A DNA stretch of 10,707 nt, from assembly GCA_005800795.1 (NCBI GenBank), contig SYEN01000018.1, forward strand, positions 1-10,707. The letters are read 5' to 3'. The stretch's first letter is position 1. Each line of letters opens with the position of its first letter. Source of the stretch: Burkholderiales bacterium (GTDB lineage: Bacteria > Pseudomonadota > Gammaproteobacteria > Burkholderiales > SG8-41). The position numbers were made by a program, and so were the translations under genes. Shown piece by piece: positions 1 through 5,633 of this stretch. The notes under the pieces are model-generated. The model worked only from the letters and a program-made list of their open reading frames with translations, ran no database searches and was not told the DNA's origin.

Positions 1-29
1 ACGTTGATGTGCGCGAGGTAGGCGGTCAT
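1..29 (-). CDS. N-terminal fragment of an unidentified leftward gene
   Basis: An ATG on the minus strand at 29-27 opens a frame reading MTAYLAHIN before the window edge. An AAAGGA motif (plus-strand tcctttc around 40-46) lies about 11 bases upstream, a usable although slightly distant ribosome binding site. The gene would follow the isocitrate lyase-like gene in the same direction, separated by about 90 bases that hold a strong hairpin. Nine residues are too few to assign a family, and it could be a chance start. Only the start and the open frame are seen; the rest is inference. Confidence 0.35.
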
Positions 30-74
30 GCGATCGCGATCCTTTCGCGGAGCAGAGCAGAACCCTCACCCTAA

Positions 75-100
75 CCCTCTCCCGCCCAGGCGGGAGAGGG
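75..100. repeat. Perfect 12-bp inverted repeat, REP-like or terminator stem
   Basis: CCCTCTCCCGCC (75-86) and GGCGGGAGAGGG (89-100) are exact reverse complements separated by two bases. They sit 19 bases beyond the stop codon of the leftward enzyme gene and upstream of the next leftward gene. The flanking pyrimidine-rich text (ccctcaccctaa) matches my memory of a dispersed intergenic repeat seen in beta- and gammaproteobacterial genomes. There is no run of T residues on either side, so a classical intrinsic terminator is not supported, though transcript 3'-end protection is plausible. Confidence 0.6.
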
Positions 101-118
101 GATAGTCGGTTGTGTAGG

Positions 119-1054
119 TTACTTCCCGTATTTCTTCAACATCTCCGCCGGAAAATACTTCTCTTCCAGCATCCGTTGCTTCTCCGCTCCTTCGCCCTCC
201 GGCCCGACATCGGGCCGTGGATAAGGTTTGTCCTTGCGGCTTGCCACGAAATCGTCCCACGCTGCGATACCGCGCGTGTTGAAATCCTGCATGAAATCCC
301 ACATCGCCGCCCACAGCACGTGATGCGTGAAGCCGGGATACCACGCGATATTGATGCCGAGCGCGAGGTGTTCCTCCAGCGACAAATAGCGCCCGAGCTT
401 GCCTTTCATGAACGATAGTGGACAACTCACTGCTGCGCGCGCGCGTTTGATTTCGTCGGGCGAATGGGGCGATTCAAGCTGCACCCAGTCGACACCTGCC
501 TCCTCGCGGTACGCCTTCAGCCGCGCCAGCGTGTCGTCGAGATTACTGTTAGCGGCATCACGTGCGTAGCACTGCGCCATCACCACAAAGTTCGGATCGA
601 GTTCGTTTTTCATATCCACCGCCGCGCGGTAGCGCGCGATGGCTTGCTCGATGGGTACCACTTCCACGCCGGCGCTTTGCGTCTTGCGTTTGCCTTCAAT
701 CGGTTGATCGTCGATGCGGATACCCGCGATGCCTGCATGGATCGATTCACGCACCAGCCGCCGCACCGCCATGATGCCGCCGTGGCCGGTGTCGCCGTCG
801 ATGATGATGGGGAAATCCACGCTGTTGGCGATCCAGCCGGCAATTTGCACGCACTCGGTCATGGTCGCCGTGCCCACGTCCGACATACCCGTGTAGTTGC
901 CGACGACGCCGCTGGTGCCGACAAATGCTGCTTCGCAGCCCGCCTCTTGCATGATGCGCGCCGTCTGCGCCGTGGGCGTGTGCAGCACGGCGAGCACCTT
1001 GCCCTTGCGGTGGATGAGTTCCTGCAGGCGCTGCGTTTTCAACTTGGAATCCAT
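119..1054 (-). CDS. Isocitrate lyase/PEP mutase superfamily enzyme
   Basis: This 311-residue protein belongs to the isocitrate lyase/phosphoenolpyruvate mutase superfamily, TIM-barrel enzymes that make or break C-C or P-C bonds next to a carboxylate using Mg2+. Seen in the sequence: the metal-binding signature DGDTGHG at residues 86-92, RIDDQ at 113-117 in the place of the family's EDQ, an upstream AFVGTSG stretch near 43-49 and QLESP at 192-196. The mobile catalytic loop, which in isocitrate and methylisocitrate lyases reads KRCGH, here reads GKRKTQ (121-126) and has no cysteine. That argues against a true isocitrate or 2-methylisocitrate lyase; a decarboxylase, hydrolase or lyase on an unknown 2-oxo or malate-like acid is possible. 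The C-terminal tail (about 275-311) is charged. The gene is divergent from a Bug receptor gene, suggesting a shared substrate pathway. Only a weak ribosome binding site is visible before the ATG. Superfamily is certain, reaction is not. Confidence 0.9.
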   Translation of the reverse strand: MDSKLKTQRLQELIHRKGKVLAVLHTPTAQTARIMQEAGCEAAFVGTSGVVGNYTGMSDVGTATMTECVQIAGWIANSVDFPIIIDGDTGHGGIMAVRRLVRESIHAGIAGIRIDDQPIEGKRKTQSAGVEVVPIEQAIARYRAAVDMKNELDPNFVVMAQCYARDAANSNLDDTLARLKAYREEAGVDWVQLESPHSPDEIKRARAAVSCPLSFMKGKLGRYLSLEEHLALGINIAWYPGFTHHVLWAAMWDFMQDFNTRGIAAWDDFVASRKDKPYPRPDVGPEGEGAEKQRMLEEKYFPAEMLKKYGK

Positions 1055-1103
1055 GGCGTGTGCTCGTTGTGGCGGGATGCGCCGTGGATTTTACGCTCAG
1101 GGG

Positions 1104-1153
1104 CCGCTTTACTGCGCGCGTTTCTCATAAAGCGGACGGCGTCGCGGCTTTAC
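1104..1153. promoter_or_regulatory. Divergent intergenic region with three GCTTTA-type elements
   Basis: The 140-base gap between the divergent enzyme and Bug genes carries CCGCTTTA (1104-1111) and its exact reverse complement TAAAGCGG (1128-1135), 16 bases apart. A further direct copy, GCTTTAC (1147-1153), lies 41 bases after the matching heptamer at 1106-1112, close to four helical turns. This arrangement could be a regulator binding site controlling both genes, or a stem-loop in the leader. No clear -35/-10 pair was recognised here. The motif copies are seen; their role is inference. Confidence 0.35.
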
Positions 1154-1194
1154 CTGTTCGTGTCGCGCGATTGACCCGTTTGTGTCCGTTAAGT

Positions 1195-2199
1195 ATGCTC
1201 AAATTCCCCAAGTTCTATCGGTCTCGCATGCGCACACGATCCGCTTCCGTCTTGTCGATTGCAACCCTTGCGTTGGCCTGTGGCGCGGCAACAACGCACG
1301 CGCAGAATCCGTACCCGGTAAAGCCCGTACGCGTGCTGGTGGGCGCGCCGCCGGGCAGTGGTTCGGATGTGATCATGCGCATCGTGTCATTGAAACTCGG
1401 CGAGCGCTGGAACCGCTCCGTGGTGATCGACAATCGTGCCGGCGCGCTGGGCGCAATTTCACTGGATATCGCCGCACAGGCCGCTCCTGACGGCTACACA
1501 CTCACCACGCTCAGCGCGCAGAATCTCACCGGCATGCTGCTGAAAACCGTGCAGGTGGATATTCCCAAGGCCTTCACGCCCGTGGTGCGCATGGTGGTGC
1601 TGCCCTATCTGCTGGTGGTCACGCCATCGTTGCCGGTCAGTTCGGTCAAGGACCTTATCGCGCTGGCAAAAGTGAAGCCGCTGGTTTATGCCTCCAGCGG
1701 TACCGGCTCAGTGGTACATCTGGGGATGGAAATGTTTAAATCGATGGCCGGCGTGCCGATGACGCACATCCCCTACAAGGGCAGCGGGCAGTCGATGGTG
1801 GATTTAATTGGCGGCCGCGTGCAACTGGCCATTACCAACTCGCTGACCGCCACGCCCCTGGTGCGTACCGCCAAATTGCGCGCGCTGGCGGTCACCAGCG
1901 CGCGGCGCTCCGCCGCCTTCCCCGACCTGCCGACCATTGCCGAAGCGGGCGTGCCGGGTTTTGACTTGAGCAGTTTGTACGGCGTGTTCGCGCCGGCAAA
2001 AACACCCATGCACATCGTGCGCATCATCAACCGCGATGTGTTGGAGGTGATGTACTCGCCCGAGTTGAAGGAAAAACTTGCGGCCGACGCGGCGGAACCC
2101 GCGCCGCGCCACACGCCCGAGGAATTCCAGAAAGCCGTTGCCAGCGAGGTTCAAGTCTGGGACAAATTCATCAAGACTTCCGGCATCAAAATCGAATAG
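1195..2199 (+). CDS. Bug-type (TctC/TTT family) periplasmic solute receptor
   Basis: This is a 334-residue periplasmic binding protein of the Bug family, receptors of tripartite tricarboxylate transporters that bind small carboxylates. Seen: a signal peptide with basic start, hydrophobic core SVLSIATLALACGAA and likely cleavage after THA (residue 36). Mature-protein hallmarks follow: YPVKPVRVLVGAPPG (40-54), DNRAGALG (79-86), AAPDGYTL (96-103), HIPYKGSG (191-198) and PTIAEAGVPGF (246-256). Length is typical. The usual PGG before the ligand pocket is PGSG here. Start choice is uncertain: ATG 1195 gives a long basic n-region, ATG 1228 gives a textbook signal peptide (323 residues), and neither has a convincing ribosome binding site; the frame stays open to GTG 1060, which is rejected because it precedes the signal peptide. 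The MmgE/PrpD gene follows 56 bases later and is probably cotranscribed. No TctA or TctB gene accompanies it. Ligand unknown. Confidence 0.92.
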   Translation: MLKFPKFYRSRMRTRSASVLSIATLALACGAATTHAQNPYPVKPVRVLVGAPPGSGSDVIMRIVSLKLGERWNRSVVIDNRAGALGAISLDIAAQAAPDGYTLTTLSAQNLTGMLLKTVQVDIPKAFTPVVRMVVLPYLLVVTPSLPVSSVKDLIALAKVKPLVYASSGTGSVVHLGMEMFKSMAGVPMTHIPYKGSGQSMVDLIGGRVQLAITNSLTATPLVRTAKLRALAVTSARRSAAFPDLPTIAEAGVPGFDLSSLYGVFAPAKTPMHIVRIINRDVLEVMYSPELKEKLAADAAEPAPRHTPEEFQKAVASEVQVWDKFIKTSGIKIE

Positions 2200-2255
2200 C
2201 AGCCGAACGATTCATAAGTATCTGTTTTATAACACTATTTTTACTGAGGCCTCCG

Positions 2256-3722
2256 ATGAGTAGCGTAATCAAACCCACCCTGTCCGCAGACGCAGCCACC
2301 GGCAAAGATGCCTCGCGCAAACTCGCGCGCCACGCGGCCACGCTGCAATACGAAGCCATCCCGCGCGAACTCCTCGAACTCACCAAGCAATGCGTGCTCG
2401 ACACACTGGGCGTGGCCATCGGCGCCAGCGGCGTCAACGAAGAAGCCACTCTGGTGAACGACTACGTGCATGATCTTGGCGGCAAAGCAGAAGTAACCAT
2501 CTGGGGCTTCGGCGGCAAGGCGCCAGCGCCGTGGGCCGCCATGGTCAACGGCAGCCTCGGTCACATGCTCGATTACGACGACGTGAGCGACGGCGGACAC
2601 GTGAGCATTTCCACCATCCCGCCCGGCTTCGCCATCGCGGAAAAGCTCGCCCTGCAAGGCACGCAGATCAACGGCAAGGATTTTCTCACCGCCATCGTCG
2701 CCGGCACCGACATCCACACCCGTTTGTCGCTCGCCATCGACATCCCCGACTGGACCATGGCCGAAGGCTGGTTCGCCACGCAACTGTTCGGCTTCATCTC
2801 TGGCTCGGCCACCGCGGGACGACTGCTCGGCCTCGATGAAGACAAAATGGAAAACGCGCTGGGCATCGGCTACAACCAGATGAGCGGCAGCCGACAAATG
2901 GCGGTGGGCGCAGCCACCCACATGCGCGCGATGCAGGCGGGCTTCTCCGGCCAGGCCGCCACCGCGGGCGCTGAAATGGCACGGCGCGGCATCATCGGCG
3001 ACAAGGAATTTCTCGAAGGCCGCTACGGCATGTTCCAAAACTACGTGCGCACCGGCACGCCGGACTGGGACGCGGTGATCGGCGAACTCGGCACGCGCTT
3101 CCCGCTGCTGAAAACCCACGGCTTCAAAGTGTGGCCCGCCTGCGCCTACACCCGCCCCACCAATGCGGCGACACTGATCCTGCGCAACACCCACAAACTC
3201 AAACCCGAAGATGTCGAATCCATCACCATCGTCGGCGGCACCGGCGGCACGCAACTGCTGTGCGAGCCGCTCGACAAAAAACGCCGCCCGCAGGTGAGCA
3301 TCGACGGCAAATACAGTATCCCGTTCACCACCGGCGTGATGATGGCGCGCGGCAACGTGACGCTGCGCGACTACACCGACGAAGGCCTGCGCGACCCCGC
3401 GGCGCTGGCGATGGCCGACAAAGTCAGCTACCGCGCCATCCCCGGCGCAAAAATGGAACGCGGCGGATCATCCGGCTCTATCGGCATCGTCACCGTCGAA
3501 ATCAAAACCAAAGACGGCCGCCTGCTCAGCAGCAAACCCGACAGCGTGCCCGGCGACCCGAAACAGCGCGTGGGCTGGGATGTAATCGAGGCCAAGTTCA
3601 GGGACTGTGTGTCGTTTGCGGCCAAGCCAATTGCGGCGAAAAATATTGATCGCGTGATTGAGCTGGTGCGGGAGCTGGAGAAGCAGCGGGATGTTACGGA
3701 GATTGTGAGCTTGTTGGCGTGA
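2256..3722 (+). CDS. MmgE/PrpD family protein (2-methylcitrate dehydratase-like)
   Basis: The 488-residue product belongs to the MmgE/PrpD family, whose characterised members dehydrate 2-methylcitrate or isomerise related tricarboxylates in the cytoplasm. Seen: the helical N-terminal motif VLDTLGVAIGAS (47-58), the signature NGSLGHMLDYDD (98-109) with conserved histidine and acidic pair, a glycine-rich SGSATAGRLLGL stretch (182-193), and KVWPACAYTRP (291-301), equivalent to the family's K-x-Y/W-P-x-C segment. Length is normal. The ATG has a GAGG motif (2246-2249) six bases upstream. It follows the Bug receptor gene in the same direction, which fits an uptake-plus-catabolism pair. Without prpB, prpC or acnD nearby it is unlikely to be the canonical methylcitrate-cycle enzyme, so the substrate is open. 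Glutamate codons are almost all GAA up to residue 415 and all GAG from residue 445 on, a change in coding style near the 3' end. Confidence 0.9.
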   Translation: MSSVIKPTLSADAATGKDASRKLARHAATLQYEAIPRELLELTKQCVLDTLGVAIGASGVNEEATLVNDYVHDLGGKAEVTIWGFGGKAPAPWAAMVNGSLGHMLDYDDVSDGGHVSISTIPPGFAIAEKLALQGTQINGKDFLTAIVAGTDIHTRLSLAIDIPDWTMAEGWFATQLFGFISGSATAGRLLGLDEDKMENALGIGYNQMSGSRQMAVGAATHMRAMQAGFSGQAATAGAEMARRGIIGDKEFLEGRYGMFQNYVRTGTPDWDAVIGELGTRFPLLKTHGFKVWPACAYTRPTNAATLILRNTHKLKPEDVESITIVGGTGGTQLLCEPLDKKRRPQVSIDGKYSIPFTTGVMMARGNVTLRDYTDEGLRDPAALAMADKVSYRAIPGAKMERGGSSGSIGIVTVEIKTKDGRLLSSKPDSVPGDPKQRVGWDVIEAKFRDCVSFAAKPIAAKNIDRVIELVRELEKQRDVTEIVSLLA

Positions 3723-3773
3723 GCGTCTTTTTTTGAGATTGCCAATGCAGCCGTGAAATTTGCGTAGGATAGT

Positions 3774-4148
3774 ATGGCCATTTGCCCTCATTGCGATCAA
3801 GAAGGTGTTAGTATTATCGGGAAATGGTGGTCCGGATCGTCTGGCCCGACCCGGTGCGGTCTGTGTGGTCGGCAAAGTTATGTGGCTACCGGTGCCCGCG
3901 AAGGCCTTTCGTTTTACTCAAATGTGATTGGGTATAGCGGAGTGATCGCAGCGTTTTTTTTCAACAGCTTTTGGGCTGCGATATTGGGAATTTCTCTTGG
4001 TGTATGTTTCTACATTTGTCAGTTTAAGAAATTGAAATTGATTGCGGTTTCTGATGTGCAGGCACGTCAAAATCGAATCTGGGGCTGGAGTTTTTTTTTG
4101 GGAGTTTTATTACTTTGTATCGTTATTGGCTACTTGCGGAATTTTTGA
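3774..4148 (+). CDS. Small CxxC-20-CxxC zinc-ribbon membrane protein
   Basis: I do not recognise a characterised homologue. The 124-residue product opens with CPHC (4-7) and CGLC (28-31), separated by exactly 20 residues, a probable zinc ribbon on the cytoplasmic side. Hydrophobic segments follow: about 51-83 (one long or two tight membrane passes, including IAAFFFNSFWAAILGISL) and about 104-121 (WSFFLGVLLLCIVIGY). The linker near 85-101 is basic. The layout matches small proteins described as CXXC-20-CXXC, known mainly from Firmicutes; kinship is inference. AGGA (3766-3769) lies four bases before the ATG. The gene is visibly AT-richer than its neighbours, with many TTT, ATT and AAA codons, which suggests acquisition. 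It is followed by a hairpin and converges on a Bug pseudogene. A membrane-linked sensor, assembly factor or immunity-type protein are all possible. Confidence 0.7.
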   Translation: MAICPHCDQEGVSIIGKWWSGSSGPTRCGLCGRQSYVATGAREGLSFYSNVIGYSGVIAAFFFNSFWAAILGISLGVCFYICQFKKLKLIAVSDVQARQNRIWGWSFFLGVLLLCIVIGYLRNF

Positions 4149-4164
4149 AGGTGTAGACCGTACT

Positions 4165-4196
4165 TCATATTCGCTGGGCGACCTCGGCGAATATGA
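4165..4196. terminator. 10-bp stem hairpin between convergent genes
   Basis: TCATATTCGC (4165-4174) and GCGAATATGA (4187-4196) are perfect reverse complements around a 12-base loop. They begin 17 bases after the stop of the small membrane protein gene and lie before the 3' end of the opposing Bug pseudogene. A second, weaker hairpin, CCACA (4234-4238) with TGTGG (4244-4248), follows. Neither has a proper T run, so termination is plausible from position and symmetry rather than proven. The 113-base gap holds no gene that I can see. Confidence 0.45.
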
Positions 4197-4261
4197 CGTT
4201 GAAGCACCGCACTACCATTTTTCCGGAATGCGACCACAAAATATGTGGCCTCCTTCCAGGC

Positions 4262-4903
4262 TCAATCCGCCGTCAACCCCGCCACACGAGCCACCTTCGT
4301 AATCCGCTCGTAGTCCGCACGAATAAATCGTGCGAATTCCTGCGGCGTGGACGACACGGCCTCACCGCCCTGTGCGAGGAACTGTTCTTTGGTTTCGGGT
4401 GTGCCCAGCACTTTGACCACCGCCGTGTTGAGTTTGGCGATGATCGCGGGCGGTGTGCCCTTGGGCACCACCAGTCCGGCCCAGCTTGTCGAGTATTAGC
4501 CGGTCACGCCGGCCTCGGCGGCCGTGGGCACTTCGGGCAGTTGCGGCACGCGCTTGTCGCCGCCCACCGCCAGTGCCCGCAGGCGCCCCGCGCGCACATG
4601 CGGCAGCGGCGCGCCGATGGGGGCGAAGGTCCATTGCGATTCGTTGGCCACCACCGAGATGATGGATGCGCCGGCGCTCTTGTAGGGCACGTGCAGCGAA
4701 CGCACGCCTGCAAGCGTGGTAAACAACACGCCCGCCAGATGCCTGACCGAGCCCACACCGGGTGAGGTCATCGCCAGCGCATCGAGTTTGGCCTTCATCA
4801 GCGCGATCAGTTCGAGCACGTCATTGGCAGCGAGCAGCACCATGCTAATCGTTATTGTTATCGTTATCGTTATCGTTATCGTTAAGTATTTGATTTTATT
4901 CAT
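4262..4903 (-). pseudogene. Decayed Bug-type receptor gene: internal deletion plus in-frame stop
   Basis: This minus-strand remnant aligns with the C-terminal half of the intact Bug receptor at 5634-6659. Shared stretches include HLAG, AGVRSLHVPYK, IGAPLPHVRAGRLRALAVG, VPTAAEAG, IIAKLN and the end ARVAGL. One TAA codon at 4498-4496 interrupts it exactly where the intact copy has tyrosine (G-Y-Y-A against G-stop-Y-S), and the frame continues unchanged to a TGA at 4262-4264. Upstream, the frame starts with ATG 4903 and reads MNKIKYL, matching NKNKYL in the intact copy's signal peptide, then runs into a Thr-Ile repeat and rejoins the family at about intact residue 150. Some 135 residues of the first lobe, including the ligand-pocket motifs, are missing. 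A downstream GTG at 4471 could restart only a 69-residue tail. Function as a receptor is excluded; the relic looks recent because the remaining frame is clean. Confidence 0.88.
4849..4884. repeat. Six-unit hexanucleotide tandem array (TCGTTA)
   Basis: Six consecutive hexamers run from 4849 to 4884: TCGTTA, TTGTTA, then four more TCGTTA, so one base differs in the second unit. On the minus strand the array encodes alternating Thr and Ile inside the Bug pseudogene, exactly between the relic signal peptide start and the point where homology to the intact paralogue resumes. Hexamers cannot shift the reading frame, so changes in copy number would lengthen or shorten the peptide without switching it on or off. 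Expansion at a deletion junction by slippage is the likeliest origin. Confidence 0.85.
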
Positions 4904-4978
4904 TATTTTAATTTCTTGGTTCGTGGCGATGTCGACTGGTTCAAACCTTGCGCCTGCGCCAGCAACCGATGCGGGCGC

Positions 4979-5008
4979 TTGCCGTGAATCAATATACAAT
5001 ATATATTG
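4979..5008 (+). promoter_or_regulatory. Sigma70-like promoter with palindromic operator for the RHH module
   Basis: TTGCCG (4979-4984) and TATATT (5002-5007) are separated by 17 bases, a good -35/-10 match. The -10 lies inside the perfect 12-bp palindrome CAATATATATTG (4997-5008); just upstream a second half-site, CAATATA (4990-4996), forms another inverted pair with TATATTG (5002-5008). The start codon of the ribbon-helix-helix gene is 47 bases beyond the -10. Ribbon-helix-helix proteins commonly bind such short palindromes at their own promoters, so autorepression is a reasonable inference, not an observation. Confidence 0.5.
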
Positions 5009-5054
5009 CGATTGCTCATGTTGGTTCATATTGAATCATGCAACAAATTTGACT

Positions 5055-5339
5055 ATGGCTACCCTGCAACTTACCCAGGTTTACCTTGATCCAAACCAGA
5101 AAGCTGCTTTGAGCAAAAAGGCAAAAGCGGCGAAGATCGGTGTGTCGGAAGTCATACGCGATGCCGTTGATGCCTATCTCGCCGGTATCACCGTGGACGA
5201 ACTGCGCTTGCTCGATAGCGCCAGCAAACAAGCTGCCGCTGAACTCGACGCCATGGCGCAACAGCTCAAGGCGACCAACGCCAAACTGGACAACGCCTTC
5301 CGAACCATCGCTGCCATGCAAGTCAAGGCGGCAGCGTGA
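5055..5339 (+). CDS. Ribbon-helix-helix (CopG-like) DNA-binding protein
   Basis: The 94-residue protein begins with a short strand TLQLTQVYL (3-11), followed by a helix over about 13-28 (NQKAALSKKAKAAK) and a second helix from 30 (VSEVIRDAVDAYLAG). This is the strand-helix-helix pattern of CopG/MetJ-type dimeric DNA-binding proteins, including type II antitoxins. Residues 47-92 form a likely coiled coil (DELRLLDSASKQ through QQLKATNAKLDNAFRTIAAM) that could carry a partner-binding surface. ATG 5055 is chosen because the fold starts there; the frame is open further upstream but that part is shadow sequence. No strong ribosome binding site is visible. It overlaps the next gene by 4 bp (GTGA), so the two are translationally coupled. 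A palindrome in the promoter suggests self-regulation. It could be an antitoxin or a stand-alone repressor; the cellular target is unknown. Confidence 0.75.
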   Translation: MATLQLTQVYLDPNQKAALSKKAKAAKIGVSEVIRDAVDAYLAGITVDELRLLDSASKQAAAELDAMAQQLKATNAKLDNAFRTIAAMQVKAAA

Positions 5340-5518
5340 GTCTCTTCACGGAAATTCTCGACCGGCTGTCGGGTATAGCTGCCGTGCGCGAACATCTGAA
5401 CATGACGTCGCAGCGGGTGGAAAAACTTGCCGATTTGATGATCGATCACGAGCGGAGGCTGATTCGTTTGGAAGCGGGCGTGCCGACGCAAAAACCGGCG
5501 CCGCGAGTGCGAAAGTGA
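5336..5518 (+). CDS. 60-residue helical partner protein of the RHH gene
   Basis: A GTG start at 5336 overlaps the upstream TGA (GTGA), with AAGG at 5325-5328 seven bases before it. The product is 60 residues, mostly helical: MSLFTEILDRLSGIAAVREHL (1-21) followed by a heptad-like stretch RVEKLADLMIDHERRLIRLEAG (27-48) and a short proline/basic tail. There is no signal peptide, metal motif or recognisable nuclease residue set. From memory, similar small proteins with a LxGIxxVREHL start and a DHERRLIRLE core occur next to ribbon-helix-helix genes in betaproteobacteria, but I know no assigned function. The arrangement resembles a toxin-antitoxin operon, yet the protein looks like an oligomerisation or adaptor peptide more than a catalytic toxin. 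Coupled translation implies matched amounts with its neighbour. Confidence 0.65.
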   Translation: MSLFTEILDRLSGIAAVREHLNMTSQRVEKLADLMIDHERRLIRLEAGVPTQKPAPRVRK

Positions 5519-5526
5519 TGGGCCAA

Positions 5527-5548
5527 CCTGCCCAAGTTTTCAGGCGGG
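5527..5548. terminator. Weak hairpin after the RHH module
   Basis: CCTGCC (5527-5532) pairs with GGCGGG (5543-5548) in RNA with one G-U pair, around a 10-base loop, nine bases after the stop of the 60-residue gene. It is followed by AATTTCCCC and has no real T run. Position between convergent genes fits a termination region; the structure is modest. The remaining sequence to 5633 shows no gene. Confidence 0.25.
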
Positions 5549-5633
5549 AATTTCCCCAAGTCTCCGAGCAAGTGTGGTGGCCGGGCGCGCAGAACGTATT
5601 GCGCTAAAACAAGCGGCGGTCGCTTCGTCTGAG

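Noticed and set aside
464..1174. Long rightward open frame (236 codons) opposite the isocitrate lyase-like gene
   Set aside because: It is antisense to a gene with clear family motifs, its product is rich in Arg, His and Ala as expected for a GC-driven shadow frame, and it has no recognisable domain.
1060..1194. Upstream GTG start for the first Bug gene
   Set aside because: It would place more than 40 non-family residues before the signal peptide and fill the divergent promoter region.
2241..3254. Leftward 337-codon frame opposite the MmgE/PrpD gene
   Set aside because: Its composition is a shadow of GC-rich codons, and the opposite strand encodes unmistakable PrpD family motifs.
2256..3722. 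Naming the gene prpD
   Set aside because: No other propionate-catabolism gene is present, and the family includes enzymes with different substrates.
3725..3735. Run of seven or more T residues after the MmgE/PrpD stop as an intrinsic terminator
   Set aside because: I found no stable stem directly before the T run.
4849..4884. Tandem hexamers read as a phase-variation switch or a small CRISPR-like array
   Set aside because: Units of six bases cannot change the frame, the host gene is already dead, and there are no spacers between units.
5055..5518. Calling the RHH pair an established type II toxin-antitoxin system
   Set aside because: The RHH fold and overlap fit, but the partner shows no RelE, MazF, VapC or other toxin residues, so only the neutral description is supported.
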